10,463 nucleotides of DNA from Prochlorococcus sp. AG-455-E15 (GCA_003212115.1 QCQS01000032.1:1-10463); one strand, 5' to 3'. Shown: positions 1 through 6,382, counted from the stretch's first letter. The notes: generated by a model not told the origin, from the letters alone. Translations and numbers: made by a program.

Positions 1-31
1 TAGGTCGCAGGTTCGAATCCTGTCGCCCCGA
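1..31 (+). tRNA. 3' end of tRNA-Pro(TGG) or of a fragment, cut by the window
   Basis: The variable loop, T-arm (GCAGG, TTCGAAT loop, CCTGT) and acceptor 3' strand CGCCCCG with discriminator A are identical to the other copies, whose anticodon loop TTTGGGA reads TGG (Pro). The 5' part lies outside the window, so I cannot tell whether this is the intact tRNA-Pro gene or another 3' fragment. A terminator follows 22 bp downstream, as expected for a working tRNA gene, but three of the junctions bounded by incomplete copies have one too. Confidence 0.6.
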
Positions 32-53
32 CTCTTAAAAACCAAGTCATACT

Positions 54-80
54 AGAGAGTTACCCAAACTCTCTTTTTTT
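54..80 (+). terminator. Rho-independent terminator after the tRNA piece
   Basis: Stem AGAGAGT/ACTCTCT of 7 bp with loop TACCCAA, followed by a run of six T. Nearly the same hairpin follows the tRNA copy that ends at 6536. It would end transcription coming through the tRNA and insulate the cassette. Confidence 0.75.
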
Positions 81-104
81 ATGTTTATGTCTCAAATTGA
101 GAAA

Positions 105-127
105 GGGGCACTCAAGGGGGCACTCAA
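105..127 (+). repeat. C1 left arm-type repeat pair (GGGGCACTCAA x2)
   Basis: Two direct copies of GGGGCACTCAA start at 105 and 117, 12 bp apart. The same GGGGCAC pair with the same 12-bp step occurs at the other end of the cassette (3043-3061). The pair begins 74 bp after the tRNA core. By analogy with lambda-type integration sites I read these as arm sites for a recombinase or accessory protein; binding is inferred. Confidence 0.7.
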
Positions 128-201
128 TAGATGTAGTTTGATAAAGTTTGTGCCTTTGAACTAACCATAAGCAATGGTCTATAAAGAACCTATTAACCGT
201 T

Positions 202-933
202 TTATAAGTTTAATATTATTGGTTTTTTTGTTTTTCTTAGTGCGTAATATATTTTTTCAAAGTCAGTTGGACTGCCTATATGCGGTTTGATTCTAACTAC
301 ATCTTCATCAGGGTTACTAAGATCAGTTCCTCCACTAATTACCATTCTTTCTTTTAAAACTGCATCTGCATATTGATGATGATTTTTATAAAGTTCTGGT
401 AAATAAATTTTGCAAAATTCAAATATAGACATTTTTCGATAATCTTCTAACCATTTTGGAATTAACTCACTAAATTTTAATTTTGACAAAGTAGTTAACT
501 CTTGATGTCTTTGCATATTATTTTTAATAATTTGTTCTTGGTATTTTTCTAAGTCTTTTGCATTAGATAAATGCTTTAAACAATATTCAAAAACAGATGC
601 TTGTTTTCTTGAATCACAGGGAAAGTGTTTTAGAAATTGTATGTATAAATTTTCTTCTCTTGTCATATTTGGCCTTATAAGTGGCTGTATTGAAATACCA
701 AATTTTCTGATATCCTCTATTACTGTTTGATAAAGATATATAGAAGTAGGATCATCATAATCATTTACTGTTCCCCATAATATGAAAAAAGGAATTGTTT
801 TTAATGGAGTATCAATTAAAGAGATAGCTTTCCATATAACCTCTATATAATCCCGATTTTTATAAAAAGTCTCTTCATCTTTTTTAGCTCTTCTAGGAGT
901 TATATTCTCATCAATTATTGGCTTTTCTTCCAT
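202..933 (-). CDS. Hypothetical protein, second gene of a coupled pair
   Basis: A 243-residue soluble protein that I do not recognise. It has no signal peptide or membrane segment and is rich in charged and aromatic residues. The N-terminus (residues 1-25) is strongly charged and probably disordered, the middle (about 90-190) looks helical, and the C-terminus ends in a basic then hydrophobic stretch (LRKTKKPIILNL). Its ATG overlaps the stop of the upstream gene by one base (TAATG), so translation is probably coupled and the two products may act together. Transcription likely starts at the AGTCGAT promoter near 1267-1285. The two-gene layout could be a toxin-antitoxin or defence pair, but no motif supports that. 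Confidence 0.75.
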   Translation of the reverse strand: MEEKPIIDENITPRRAKKDEETFYKNRDYIEVIWKAISLIDTPLKTIPFFILWGTVNDYDDPTSIYLYQTVIEDIRKFGISIQPLIRPNMTREENLYIQFLKHFPCDSRKQASVFEYCLKHLSNAKDLEKYQEQIIKNNMQRHQELTTLSKLKFSELIPKWLEDYRKMSIFEFCKIYLPELYKNHHQYADAVLKERMVISGGTDLSNPDEDVVRIKPHIGSPTDFEKIYYALRKTKKPIILNL

Positions 934-1241
934 TAAAAATATCTTCTATAAGGTCTTCCATCTTTAGTTTTATCTAGTGTATATTTTCCACCTCTTTTGC
1001 CTGTTTTTACTTCTGGAGGACTTGACCCATAATTTGAAACAACAGGTGCTGATTTTGTAAATCTCTTTGCATCTTCATGTTCTTTAAAAAATGCCTTTTT
1101 TTTCTCAAAAAAATTAAAATCGTCCTCATCCAATTCAATATTCCATGCAACTCTTTTCTTAATTCTTTCAACTCTCTCAATATGTGATTCATTGCCATCA
1201 GGCCTTTTAGTTTGGCGATCAATTTGATACTTATTAGGCAT
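933..1241 (-). CDS. Small basic hypothetical protein, first gene of a coupled pair
   Basis: A 102-residue, strongly charged protein of unknown function. The first 60 residues are predicted helical (many Lys, Glu and Arg). The C-terminus from about residue 80 has a Gly/Lys/Arg-rich motif, TGKRGGKYTLDKTKDGRPYR, ending in RYF, which suggests a conserved nucleic-acid or partner-binding tail; that is inference. There is no Shine-Dalgarno: a run of T lies directly before ATG, with a weak GAGGG/CCCC hairpin just upstream. A candidate -10 (TAACAT) preceded by AGTCGAT would give a leader of about 20 bases. The gene ends one base into the start of the downstream 243-residue gene, so the pair forms an operon. 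Confidence 0.75.
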   Translation of the reverse strand: MPNKYQIDRQTKRPDGNESHIERVERIKKRVAWNIELDEDDFNFFEKKKAFFKEHEDAKRFTKSAPVVSNYGSSPPEVKTGKRGGKYTLDKTKDGRPYRRYF

Positions 1242-1266
1242 AAAAAAAAGAGGGTTTTATCCCCCT

Positions 1267-1285
1267 ATGTTAGATCGACTGTCAA
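1267..1285 (-). promoter_or_regulatory. Candidate promoter with AGTCGAT box for the C1 minus-strand operon
   Basis: The minus strand reads TTGACAGTCGATCTAACAT, with TAACAT as the -10. The same AGTCGAT box directly abutting a -10 occurs before the DUF3764-like gene (10018-10035) and at 9629-9645. The ATG lies 26 bp past the -10. The half ACTGTCAAT (1278-1286) is also repeated inverted at 1332-1340 in the same intergenic space, so a regulator could bind between the divergent genes. Confidence 0.45.
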
Positions 1286-1340
1286 TTTCTTAACGATTAA
1301 AAGGTTAACTTGTTCCACAAATAAATTTATTATTGACAGT
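1278..1340. repeat. Inverted repeat ACTGTCAAT / ATTGACAGT between divergent genes
   Basis: Perfect 9-bp inverted halves at 1278-1286 and 1332-1340, separated by 45 bp. They sit in the space between the minus-strand operon and the plus-strand 406-residue gene. On either strand the half contains TTGACA. A role as paired operator or divergent promoter elements is inference. Confidence 0.4.
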
Positions 1341-1371
1341 TCAACTACAATTAGGGGCAAAGAAGATTCCT

Positions 1372-1398
1372 CCAGATGACAAAAAAATCACCATCTGG
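1372..1398 (+). other. Leader hairpin before the 406-residue gene
   Basis: CCAGATG (1372-1378) pairs perfectly with CATCTGG (1392-1398) around a 13-base loop. It lies just before the AAAGGA Shine-Dalgarno at 1403-1408, so it could influence ribosome access. A TACAAT at 1346-1351 is a possible -10, which would place the hairpin in the leader. No known riboswitch class is recognised. Confidence 0.35.
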
Positions 1399-1413
1399 CC
1401 ATAAAGGACAATA

Positions 1414-2634
1414 ATGAGTAACCAAAATAATCAAGACAATAATCTTTTAAAAATCTATTACCCAACTGTTGATCGAATATATATCGAAACTGATAGAAAA
1501 CTCAAAACTATAGAGGGTTGGGATGAATGGAAGATTGATAGTAATGAAATTTATTTAAACCTCCTTAAAAAACATGATCCTAAAGATTGGAGCAAACAAT
1601 TTTTTATGATCCTTATTTTTTATGATCAAATTAAAAATTATACAGATTTATCTATTAGTGCTCTTCCAGAGGAACCTGCACAACCTAGTGATAATGAAGT
1701 ATCCCCTAACAAAATTAAAGAATTCAAAACTGATTTTGATAACTACATTAATTGCTTGAAAGACTGGCATCAGAAGTTAATAAATTTAGCTCCAAAAGCC
1801 TTGGAAGAATTTTCAAATTTACAAGTGGAAGTAAAAATAGAAATAAATCCAGGAATTAAATATTCTGGAGAAGATCCTCTTCGATATAAAAATATTGCAT
1901 TTTCATACGAAAGAGTAGGAGATTGGGATTCTGCGATTGAATATCAAAAAAAGTACTATCAGGCAGTTAATGAATATCCTGAAAATTATCCATATCAAGA
2001 ATGCGATATTTATGACTTAAGGAGATTACCAATTTATTTATATAAGGGAGGATACATAGAGGAATCTTGGGACGAATTTAGGAAATTATTAGCAGGCAAA
2101 TATCCCGTACAAAAATCTAAGTTAAGTACATTAGAATCTAAAATTCTTGAAACAATTGATCAGTCATTAATTTATGCATCAATGAGAAATTTATGCATAA
2201 CAGATAAAAGATATAAAGAAGCTTTTATATATAGATGCCTAGATTTATATTGCTCGGTCTGTAGTTGTTATTTTATGAGTAAAGTAAAAGATTACAATGA
2301 ATCCATTTATTTTATTAGAGAAAGATTCTTTGAAGATGTTGATTCTGTGAGAAAAAGTTTCAGAAGAGTCGCAAGAACCCTTAGAAAAGATTACGCAAAA
2401 AATATAAAGACTAGAGCTAGGATGGCAAAAGTTAAAGAATTAAGCCAAGTCGTAGATATATTGGTTGATGCCACCAAGCTTTTGCCTAAATATGAGTCTG
2501 GTAAGGAATGGATTATTGAAAATATAAAAAGTCTTTCTAATAACGAGATTTTCCCTGATTGCGAGAAAGGAAAAAAATTTTTAAAGAAAGAAAAGAAAAA
2601 ATTTACTGATTCAAATTGGGAATGGAACGAATAA
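1414..2634 (+). CDS. Hypothetical protein with a TPR-like helical segment
   Basis: A 406-residue protein, largest in the window, that I cannot assign to a named family. It has no signal peptide or membrane helix and should be cytoplasmic. Residues 155-185 (YKNIAFSYERVGDWDSAIEY) resemble one tetratricopeptide repeat: a helix pair with Ala/Tyr/Gly in typical places. Further helical hairpins may continue to about 280. The C-terminal third (300-406) is strongly basic, and a cysteine cluster CSVCSC lies near 280. The start is set by AAAGGA five bases before ATG, one of the few clear ribosome binding sites here. It reads away from the minus-strand operon and converges on the zinc-ribbon gene. A scaffold or protein-interaction role is a guess. 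Confidence 0.8.
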   Translation: MSNQNNQDNNLLKIYYPTVDRIYIETDRKLKTIEGWDEWKIDSNEIYLNLLKKHDPKDWSKQFFMILIFYDQIKNYTDLSISALPEEPAQPSDNEVSPNKIKEFKTDFDNYINCLKDWHQKLINLAPKALEEFSNLQVEVKIEINPGIKYSGEDPLRYKNIAFSYERVGDWDSAIEYQKKYYQAVNEYPENYPYQECDIYDLRRLPIYLYKGGYIEESWDEFRKLLAGKYPVQKSKLSTLESKILETIDQSLIYASMRNLCITDKRYKEAFIYRCLDLYCSVCSCYFMSKVKDYNESIYFIRERFFEDVDSVRKSFRRVARTLRKDYAKNIKTRARMAKVKELSQVVDILVDATKLLPKYESGKEWIIENIKSLSNNEIFPDCEKGKKFLKKEKKKFTDSNWEWNE

Positions 2635-2651
2635 TTTTATTAGTAAGCCTT

Positions 2652-2945
2652 TCATTTGCATTTAAAAAATATTAAATATGGTTTTTTTATTACTCTTGGA
2701 GTTTGATTCATACCTTTACCTATTTGATATTGATATTCAATCCCTGCTTTTGATGAGCAATAGGGCTCATAGCCTATTACCCCAGCAACAGTTCCAATAA
2801 GTAAAACAAGAATAAAACCTTGTAACCATTGAAAATTGTCATCTTCTTTTTGTTGAGCGTACTTTGTAGGAGCACCACAATGTGGACACGTTAATGCTTT
2901 ATCTGAGATATCCTTCCCACACTCCTTACAACTTATTAGTGCCAT
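2652..2945 (-). CDS. Zinc-ribbon membrane protein
   Basis: A 97-residue protein starting with a zinc ribbon: Cys6 and Cys9 (CKEC) and Cys20 and Cys23 (CPHCG), the four ligands of the double-zinc-ribbon type common in small bacterial membrane proteins. A single membrane helix spans about residues 44-58, followed by a short tail with Cys63 and a C-terminal CK. The ribbon would face the cytoplasm; function is unknown. The reading frame opens one codon earlier with TTG, but I chose the ATG at 2943-2945. It converges on the 406-residue gene with only 17 bp between stops, and its upstream side borders the C1 right end. Confidence 0.8.
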   Translation of the reverse strand: MALISCKECGKDISDKALTCPHCGAPTKYAQQKEDDNFQWLQGFILVLLIGTVAGVIGYEPYCSSKAGIEYQYQIGKGMNQTPRVIKKPYLIFFKCK

Positions 2946-3007
2946 CAAAAAAAGATAAGAAATATCATCAAGTTTAGAACGACTTTCCTAAAAAACCATC
3001 AAATCAC

Positions 3008-3036
3008 CGACCTAGTTAATGCATGGCACTAGGTCG
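3008..3036. repeat. Stem-loop containing a 12-bp piece of the tRNA core
   Basis: CGACCTAGT (3008-3016) and ACTAGGTCG (3028-3036) form a perfect 9-bp stem with an 11-base loop. The right half lies within GCACTAGGTCGC (3026-3037), identical to the anticodon-stem 3' strand, variable loop and start of the T-arm in the tRNA fragments. It sits 6 bp before the C1 right arm repeats. It could be a folded single-strand substrate, a remnant of a further tRNA piece, or an accessory recombinase site. Confidence 0.5.
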
Positions 3037-3042
3037 CTAAGG

Positions 3043-3061
3043 GGGGCACAAAAGGGGGCAC
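3043..3061 (+). repeat. C1 right arm-type repeat pair (GGGGCAC x2)
   Basis: GGGGCAC occurs at 3043 and 3055, 12 bp apart, in the same orientation and step as the C1 left pair. It begins 147 bp before the first base of the 46-bp tRNA core, farther than in most cassettes (106-109). GGGGCAC is the reverse complement of GTGCCCC, so this family may be an inverted relative of the GTGCCCA pairs in C2 and C7. Confidence 0.7.
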
Positions 3062-3188
3062 TTAGCGTATGTATTTAGTACATAAGAGTATATACTTTGT
3101 ACAACATTGAGACTCAAACCCATTTGCACCACTCTTCTATAGCCCAGTGATAGTAAGGAAATATTGATAAATCTCATTTCATAGATCG

Positions 3189-3235
3189 AGTGCTTTGGGA
3201 GCACTAGGTCGCAGGTTCGAATCCTGTCGCCCCGA
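3189..3235 (+). repeat. tRNA-Pro(TGG) 3' fragment, C1/C2 junction (att-like core)
   Basis: Starts at the anticodon stem: AGTGC, loop TTTGGGA with anticodon TGG, stem GCACT. The variable loop, T-arm and acceptor 3' strand CGCCCCG-A follow. No matching 5' half (D-arm, CGGGGCG) lies upstream, so this is not a working tRNA. It matches the consensus exactly. Such a 3' tRNA piece is the usual scar of site-specific integration with crossover in the anticodon arm. Confidence 0.9.
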
Positions 3236-3287
3236 TCAGTTATAGCAGTAAGTCTCAGCTAATAATATATTTACCCTAAAAAGTAGA

Positions 3288-3303
3288 GTGCCCAAAACCA
3301 TAA
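3288..3303 (+). repeat. C2 left arm-type repeat, second copy damaged
   Basis: GTGCCCA at 3288-3294 is intact. Compared with the near-identical C7 left end (9008-9028), five bases (AGTGC) are missing, so only CCATAA of the second copy remains. The first copy begins 53 bp after the tRNA core, the same as in C6 and C7. The preceding 62 bp match C7 with one difference. Confidence 0.65.
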
Positions 3304-3318
3304 GTTATAATTGTGATT

Positions 3319-3954
3319 ATGAAAAAATTCCTCAAAAAATTTAAATTTAAATGGTGGAGCTGGGAAATAGATACAGTAAAACTTTTTCCTTTTATAATTC
3401 TTGCCTTAGCTTTCTTGCCTATCCTTCCTTATGAGAAAAAAGATGGTCAATTAGTTTCTGTAATGGGATTTGAGGCTAGAGAAAATAATTTTTATTTGAA
3501 CTCAAATGATTTCGCTTTACTAGAAGGAACAGATAGTAATGTAGAAAATAAAAATGTTGATCCTAAATTAATTAAAAATCCCAAGAAAAATCAAAGTTAT
3601 TTAGCAGAAATAAATTCTTATTTAGATAAAAATGGCATTATATATATCGATAAATATAAAGATTATCTGGATTCAACCACCTACAGCAAAGAACTAAAGC
3701 AATGCCTTATTGTTAGAAACATGTTAATGACGGAGCTTGTAACCTCTAGTCAAACGAGAATGATGCTATACAAATGGGTACCTACTCCAGTCCCTGCAAT
3801 ATGGATAGCTAGATTATTTATTCTCTGGATTTTAGAGCTTATAATGCAACCTAGTTTTACCCCTGAAATGCTTGAAAAGTGGTCTAAGAAATGCGGCGAA
3901 TTTGAGCATCTTTGGCCATCTGAAAAATATCTTGATCTAACCTTTGAAGAATGA
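3319..3954 (+). CDS. Hypothetical membrane-anchored protein
   Basis: A 211-residue protein from the ATG at 3319; a GTG two codons earlier is possible but less likely. The N-terminus is basic and aromatic (KKFLKKFKFKWW), followed by one membrane helix at about residues 21-37. A second strongly hydrophobic stretch near residues 155-178 (WIARLFILWILEL) may be another membrane helix. The segment between is polar and would lie on one side of the membrane. I recognise no family. It is the only gene of C2 and reads in the same direction as the tRNA pieces. The right arm repeats start 9 bp after the stop, so the cassette is almost fully used. Confidence 0.75.
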   Translation: MKKFLKKFKFKWWSWEIDTVKLFPFIILALAFLPILPYEKKDGQLVSVMGFEARENNFYLNSNDFALLEGTDSNVENKNVDPKLIKNPKKNQSYLAEINSYLDKNGIIYIDKYKDYLDSTTYSKELKQCLIVRNMLMTELVTSSQTRMMLYKWVPTPVPAIWIARLFILWILELIMQPSFTPEMLEKWSKKCGEFEHLWPSEKYLDLTFEE

Positions 3955-3963
3955 TATTGATTA

Positions 3964-3981
3964 GTGCCCATAAAGTGCCCA
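3964..3981 (+). repeat. C2 right arm-type repeat pair (GTGCCCA x2)
   Basis: GTGCCCA at 3964 and 3975, exactly 11 bp apart, starts 109 bp before the tRNA core; C6 and C7 have the same 109-bp spacing. It matches the left arm of the same cassette and both arms of C7. Confidence 0.75.
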
Positions 3982-4071
3982 TAAATTATTTTTGAGTCTT
4001 ATATAGACACTATTAAACACACAGAATTAGCTGATAGCAACATAAGTCTCAACTATAGCCTTGTTCTTGCG

Positions 4072-4118
4072 AGTGCTTTGGGAGCACTAGGTCGCAGGTT
4101 CGAATCCTGTCGCCCCGA
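4072..4118 (+). repeat. tRNA-Pro(TGG) 3' fragment, C2/C3 junction (att-like core)
   Basis: Consensus copy from anticodon stem to discriminator base. CTTGCG directly precedes the stem, as in the C6/C7 and C7/C8 junctions, and AAGTCT lies 29 bp before the core. No 5' tRNA half is present. Confidence 0.9.
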
Positions 4119-4137
4119 CTCTTAGAATCCAAGTTAT

Positions 4138-4164
4138 AGACAGGTTTCCCATCCTGTCTTTTTT
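4138..4164 (+). terminator. Rho-independent terminator after the tRNA fragment
   Basis: GACAGG (4139-4144) pairs with CCTGTC (4153-4158) around an 8-base loop, followed by six T. The C4 left end has the same hairpin with one loop base changed. Confidence 0.75.
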
Positions 4165-4175
4165 ATTAAGAAAAA

Positions 4176-4211
4176 TCTGACGGCAGCAAGAGCCGTCAAA
4201 TTGCCGTCAAA
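4176..4211 (+). repeat. C3 left arm-type repeats (GCCGTCAAA, inverted plus two direct)
   Basis: GCCGTCAAA occurs at 4192 and 4203, 11 bp apart. An inverted copy, TCTGACGGC, occurs at 4176-4184, so GACGGC and GCCGTC also form a 6-bp hairpin. The first direct copy starts 74 bp after the core. The block is the same as at 5194-5229 in C4. Confidence 0.75.
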
Positions 4212-4234
4212 TTTCAAGAACTTAATTTTTCTTC

Positions 4235-4942
4235 TTATCTATTTGATAGAAATTCAGTTCTCTCTAATAAATCAAAAGAAGCTACCAATTTTTCTAATTC
4301 CTTTAATTTTTCTTTTTGTGAAATAATCAAATCCTCAAGTCTTTTATTATTTTTATCTAATTCTTGATTTTTTAAATTCAATTGTTGAATCATCATTGAT
4401 ACAGAATTTCCATCTTTGGACTTTTGAGGCAGGCCATTATCGATCTTGCCTAGTTTCAAGACAAACCCTGCTTTAAATAAGGAATTGTCTAAAGTTTTAT
4501 CTCCGTAACTTTTTAATTCATCAAAAAGAAATGATCCCCCAGCATTAATATCTAATCTTTCATTTATCTTTGAGGCACAACCAACCCCTAAAGCAACTTT
4601 ATTAGAAAATGAACCAATACCACTTCCGCAACTTAAATTAGAGTTAATAGCTTTTTGTGGTAAAGAAGATAATGCAGCAGATAGTGCGGTTGAGCCTGCG
4701 ACACTTGAACCAAGATTATTAATGTTGGTGGCATTAGAGTTGTTGTTCCCAGATCCTGTTTGGGGGATTCGAACACCTCCAACATCTAACGTTCCATCAA
4801 TTACAACATTTCCATCTACATTTAAGTTCCCAGTAATTTCTGCATTTTCTCCATAACTAGACGCTCGGGTTGTAATTGGGGAAAGGGTTAGTACAGCTCC
4901 AAAAAATACAATAGACGCATTAAAAAAATTTCTTCTAAACAT
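4235..4942 (-). CDS. Small secreted YadA-like protein with C-terminal coiled coil
   Basis: A 235-residue protein for the outer membrane or cell surface. Residues 1-27 are a signal peptide (likely cut after TTRA or one to two residues on). Residues 38-56 form a short beta repeat (GNLNVDGNVVIDGTLDVGG) of the kind seen in fibre-type proteins, then a Gly/Ser/Asn linker. Residues 84-168 match the YadA membrane-anchor pattern: a short helix ending SSLPQ, then alternating strands with SGIGSFSNKVALGVGCASKI and FKAGFVLKLG. That domain makes the trimeric barrel of type Vc autotransporters. Unusually a coiled coil (about 183-224) follows the barrel-like part, which is normally at the very C-terminus. 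Two cysteines (105, 122) lie in the barrel region. It is the sole gene of C3 and has its own promoter at the right end. Confidence 0.8.
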   Translation of the reverse strand: MFRRNFFNASIVFFGAVLTLSPITTRASSYGENAEITGNLNVDGNVVIDGTLDVGGVRIPQTGSGNNNSNATNINNLGSSVAGSTALSAALSSLPQKAINSNLSCGSGIGSFSNKVALGVGCASKINERLDINAGGSFLFDELKSYGDKTLDNSLFKAGFVLKLGKIDNGLPQKSKDGNSVSMMIQQLNLKNQELDKNNKRLEDLIISQKEKLKELEKLVASFDLLERTEFLSNR

Positions 4943-4963
4943 AATTAAAATAAGTTAATCTTC

Positions 4964-4992
4964 TATATAAAAACCTAATAAGATGCCGTCAG
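4964..4992 (-). promoter_or_regulatory. Candidate sigma-70 promoter for the YadA-like gene, -35 inside an arm repeat
   Basis: On the minus strand CTGACG (-35, bases 4987-4992), a 17-bp spacer and TATATA (-10, 4964-4969) precede the ATG by about 22 bp, giving a short leader. The -35 lies inside the C3 right arm copy GCCGTCAGA, so a protein bound to the arm could affect transcription. Confidence 0.5.
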
Positions 4993-5004
4993 ATTGCCTT
5001 CAAA
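4985..5004 (+). repeat. C3 right arm-type repeat pair (GCCGTCAGA, GCCTTCAAA)
   Basis: Two copies 11 bp apart, each differing by one base from the GCCGTCAAA form at the left end. The pair starts 106 bp before the next tRNA core. Confidence 0.7.
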
Positions 5005-5089
5005 AATATTTCTTTCAATATTTTTTATTTATTTATTGAAAGCAAAACAGTTGGCATAATTAGAGACCAAGTGCTCAATTTTAAAATTA

Positions 5090-5136
5090 AGTGCTTTGGG
5101 AGCACTAGGTCGCAGGTTCGAATCCTGTCGCCCCGA
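5090..5136 (+). repeat. tRNA-Pro(TGG) 3' fragment, C3/C4 junction (att-like core)
   Basis: Consensus copy beginning at the anticodon stem, with no 5' half upstream. The flank before it differs from the C2/C3 copy, so similarity ends sharply at the anticodon stem, as expected for a recombination boundary. Confidence 0.9.
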
Positions 5137-5156
5137 CTCTAATAATCCAAGTCATA

Positions 5157-5182
5157 GACAGGTTTCCCAGCCTGTCTTTTTT
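5157..5182 (+). terminator. Rho-independent terminator after the tRNA fragment
   Basis: GACAGG pairs with CCTGTC around an 8-base loop, followed by six T. It is the same element as at 4138-4164. Confidence 0.75.
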
Positions 5183-5193
5183 ATTGGGTAAAA

Positions 5194-5229
5194 TCTGACG
5201 GCAGCAAGAGCCGTCAAATTGCCGTCAAA
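5194..5229 (+). repeat. C4 left arm-type repeats (GCCGTCAAA, inverted plus two direct)
   Basis: Inverted TCTGACGGC at 5194, direct GCCGTCAAA at 5210 and 5221 (11 bp apart). The first direct copy is 74 bp after the core, the same geometry and sequence as C3. Confidence 0.75.
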
Positions 5230-5239
5230 TTTGTAATTA

Positions 5240-6379
5240 TTATCTACACCATTCACCATAATTAAGGAAACCTTCCATAATCGCAGAATCACTGTAATGA
5301 TATTTTTCAAAAAGAGAATAAGGCATGTCATCAAATTTCTTTGAAAATTTATAAACCTTCCTATAATCACTACATACATTCTTTCTCCTACTCTTTTTAG
5401 TCCAAGTGTAGGCGTTTCCTCTCCAGGTATGTCCATTTATTTTTATCTGATTATGATCAAACGTTTTTGCTGGACTTTCAAGTTTCTCGACCTGATCCAG
5501 AGTAGGGGCAAATTCAATATATGAAGAGTAATCTTCTACTGTTTTATTAATATATTCTTGATGTTTTCCCTTATCTTCTTTGTAAAAACTAACTCCTAAA
5601 TCAAAATTATTATTTGCCCTTCTGAGGAATATGAGATGTTTATATCCAAATGGATATAGTCTTGTAAAAAGTGGGTTTATTGTATCTTGATAGTATTCTA
5701 GACTTTTTGAAAAGTCGTCGTTTGCGGCAAAAATAAGTTCTTTTTCTTTGGAGTCATTTTCTTTATCCAAATATTTTTCAGCAAGTGAATTTTTTATCAT
5801 TCCTCTAAAAAAATAGGCTAAAGAATTTTTCGGATCGAGATTAATAGCTCTATTTAGTTCTAAAAGCCCTTCGTCGTGCTTAGATAAGGTCCAAGATTTA
5901 AGATAACCTAAGACCATATAAATATTTGAATTGTTTTTATTGAGACTAGACGCCCGATTAAAATCAAGTAAGGCTTGTTCGAAATCTTCCAATTCAATTG
6001 CCTTTATGACACCCCTAATAAAATAAGCTTCTGAACTACTTGAATCGAGGTTAATAACATCTTCAGTATCGTTTATTGCGCCTAAATAATCCCCAAATTT
6101 TAAATACTTTACTTTTGACCTTGCCAATAAACTAACAATATCTTTTCTATCATTTTTTATTTTTTTATTTAGTTCTTCCAAAGAAGTCGAATTTTCAGAG
6201 GAGTCTTTAATTTGGTCATTTCCTAAAGACTTTTTGTCCATTAATTCCATGCATCCGGAAAAGTCCTTAGCTTGCAGGCAAAATTCTGCAGCCTCCATGT
6301 TAGTTCTCGCTTCTAAGTTTGAAAAAGGCATGAATAAAAATGACACCATTAAAAATTTTTTCAATATTTTTTCTTTCAT
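5240..6379 (-). CDS. Secreted tetratricopeptide-repeat (TPR) protein
   Basis: A 379-residue exported protein. The N-terminus is a signal peptide (KEKILKKF, then a hydrophobic core, cleavage near residue 24 after LEA). Cys34 and Cys43 could form a disulfide in the periplasm. TPR units run from about 84 to 200: clear ones are near 84-115 (GDYLGAINDTEDVINLD), 117-149 (DFEQALLDFNRASSL) and 151-184 (DEGLLELNRAINLDPKNS), with the AYFxRG start of another after that. The rest is a charged region with no known domain and two more cysteines near the end (NVCSDY, EWCR). TPRs bind other proteins; the partner is unknown. The sole gene of C4. The ATG lies only 4 bp from the right arm repeats, with no Shine-Dalgarno. 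Confidence 0.85.
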   Translation of the reverse strand: MKEKILKKFLMVSFLFMPFSNLEARTNMEAAEFCLQAKDFSGCMELMDKKSLGNDQIKDSSENSTSLEELNKKIKNDRKDIVSLLARSKVKYLKFGDYLGAINDTEDVINLDSSSSEAYFIRGVIKAIELEDFEQALLDFNRASSLNKNNSNIYMVLGYLKSWTLSKHDEGLLELNRAINLDPKNSLAYFFRGMIKNSLAEKYLDKENDSKEKELIFAANDDFSKSLEYYQDTINPLFTRLYPFGYKHLIFLRRANNNFDLGVSFYKEDKGKHQEYINKTVEDYSSYIEFAPTLDQVEKLESPAKTFDHNQIKINGHTWRGNAYTWTKKSRRKNVCSDYRKVYKFSKKFDDMPYSLFEKYHYSDSAIMEGFLNYGEWCR

Positions 6380-6382
6380 AAA

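Noticed and set aside
1007..1222. 71-residue minus-strand reading frame
   Set aside because: Lies inside the 102-residue gene in another frame, which has the coupled stop-start with its neighbour and a promoter.
3750..3971. 73-residue minus-strand reading frame
   Set aside because: Antisense to the C2 membrane protein gene; no start signals or recognisable protein character.
5152..5436. 94-residue minus-strand reading frame
   Set aside because: Overlaps the 3' end of the TPR gene and runs into the arm repeats and terminator; a shadow frame.
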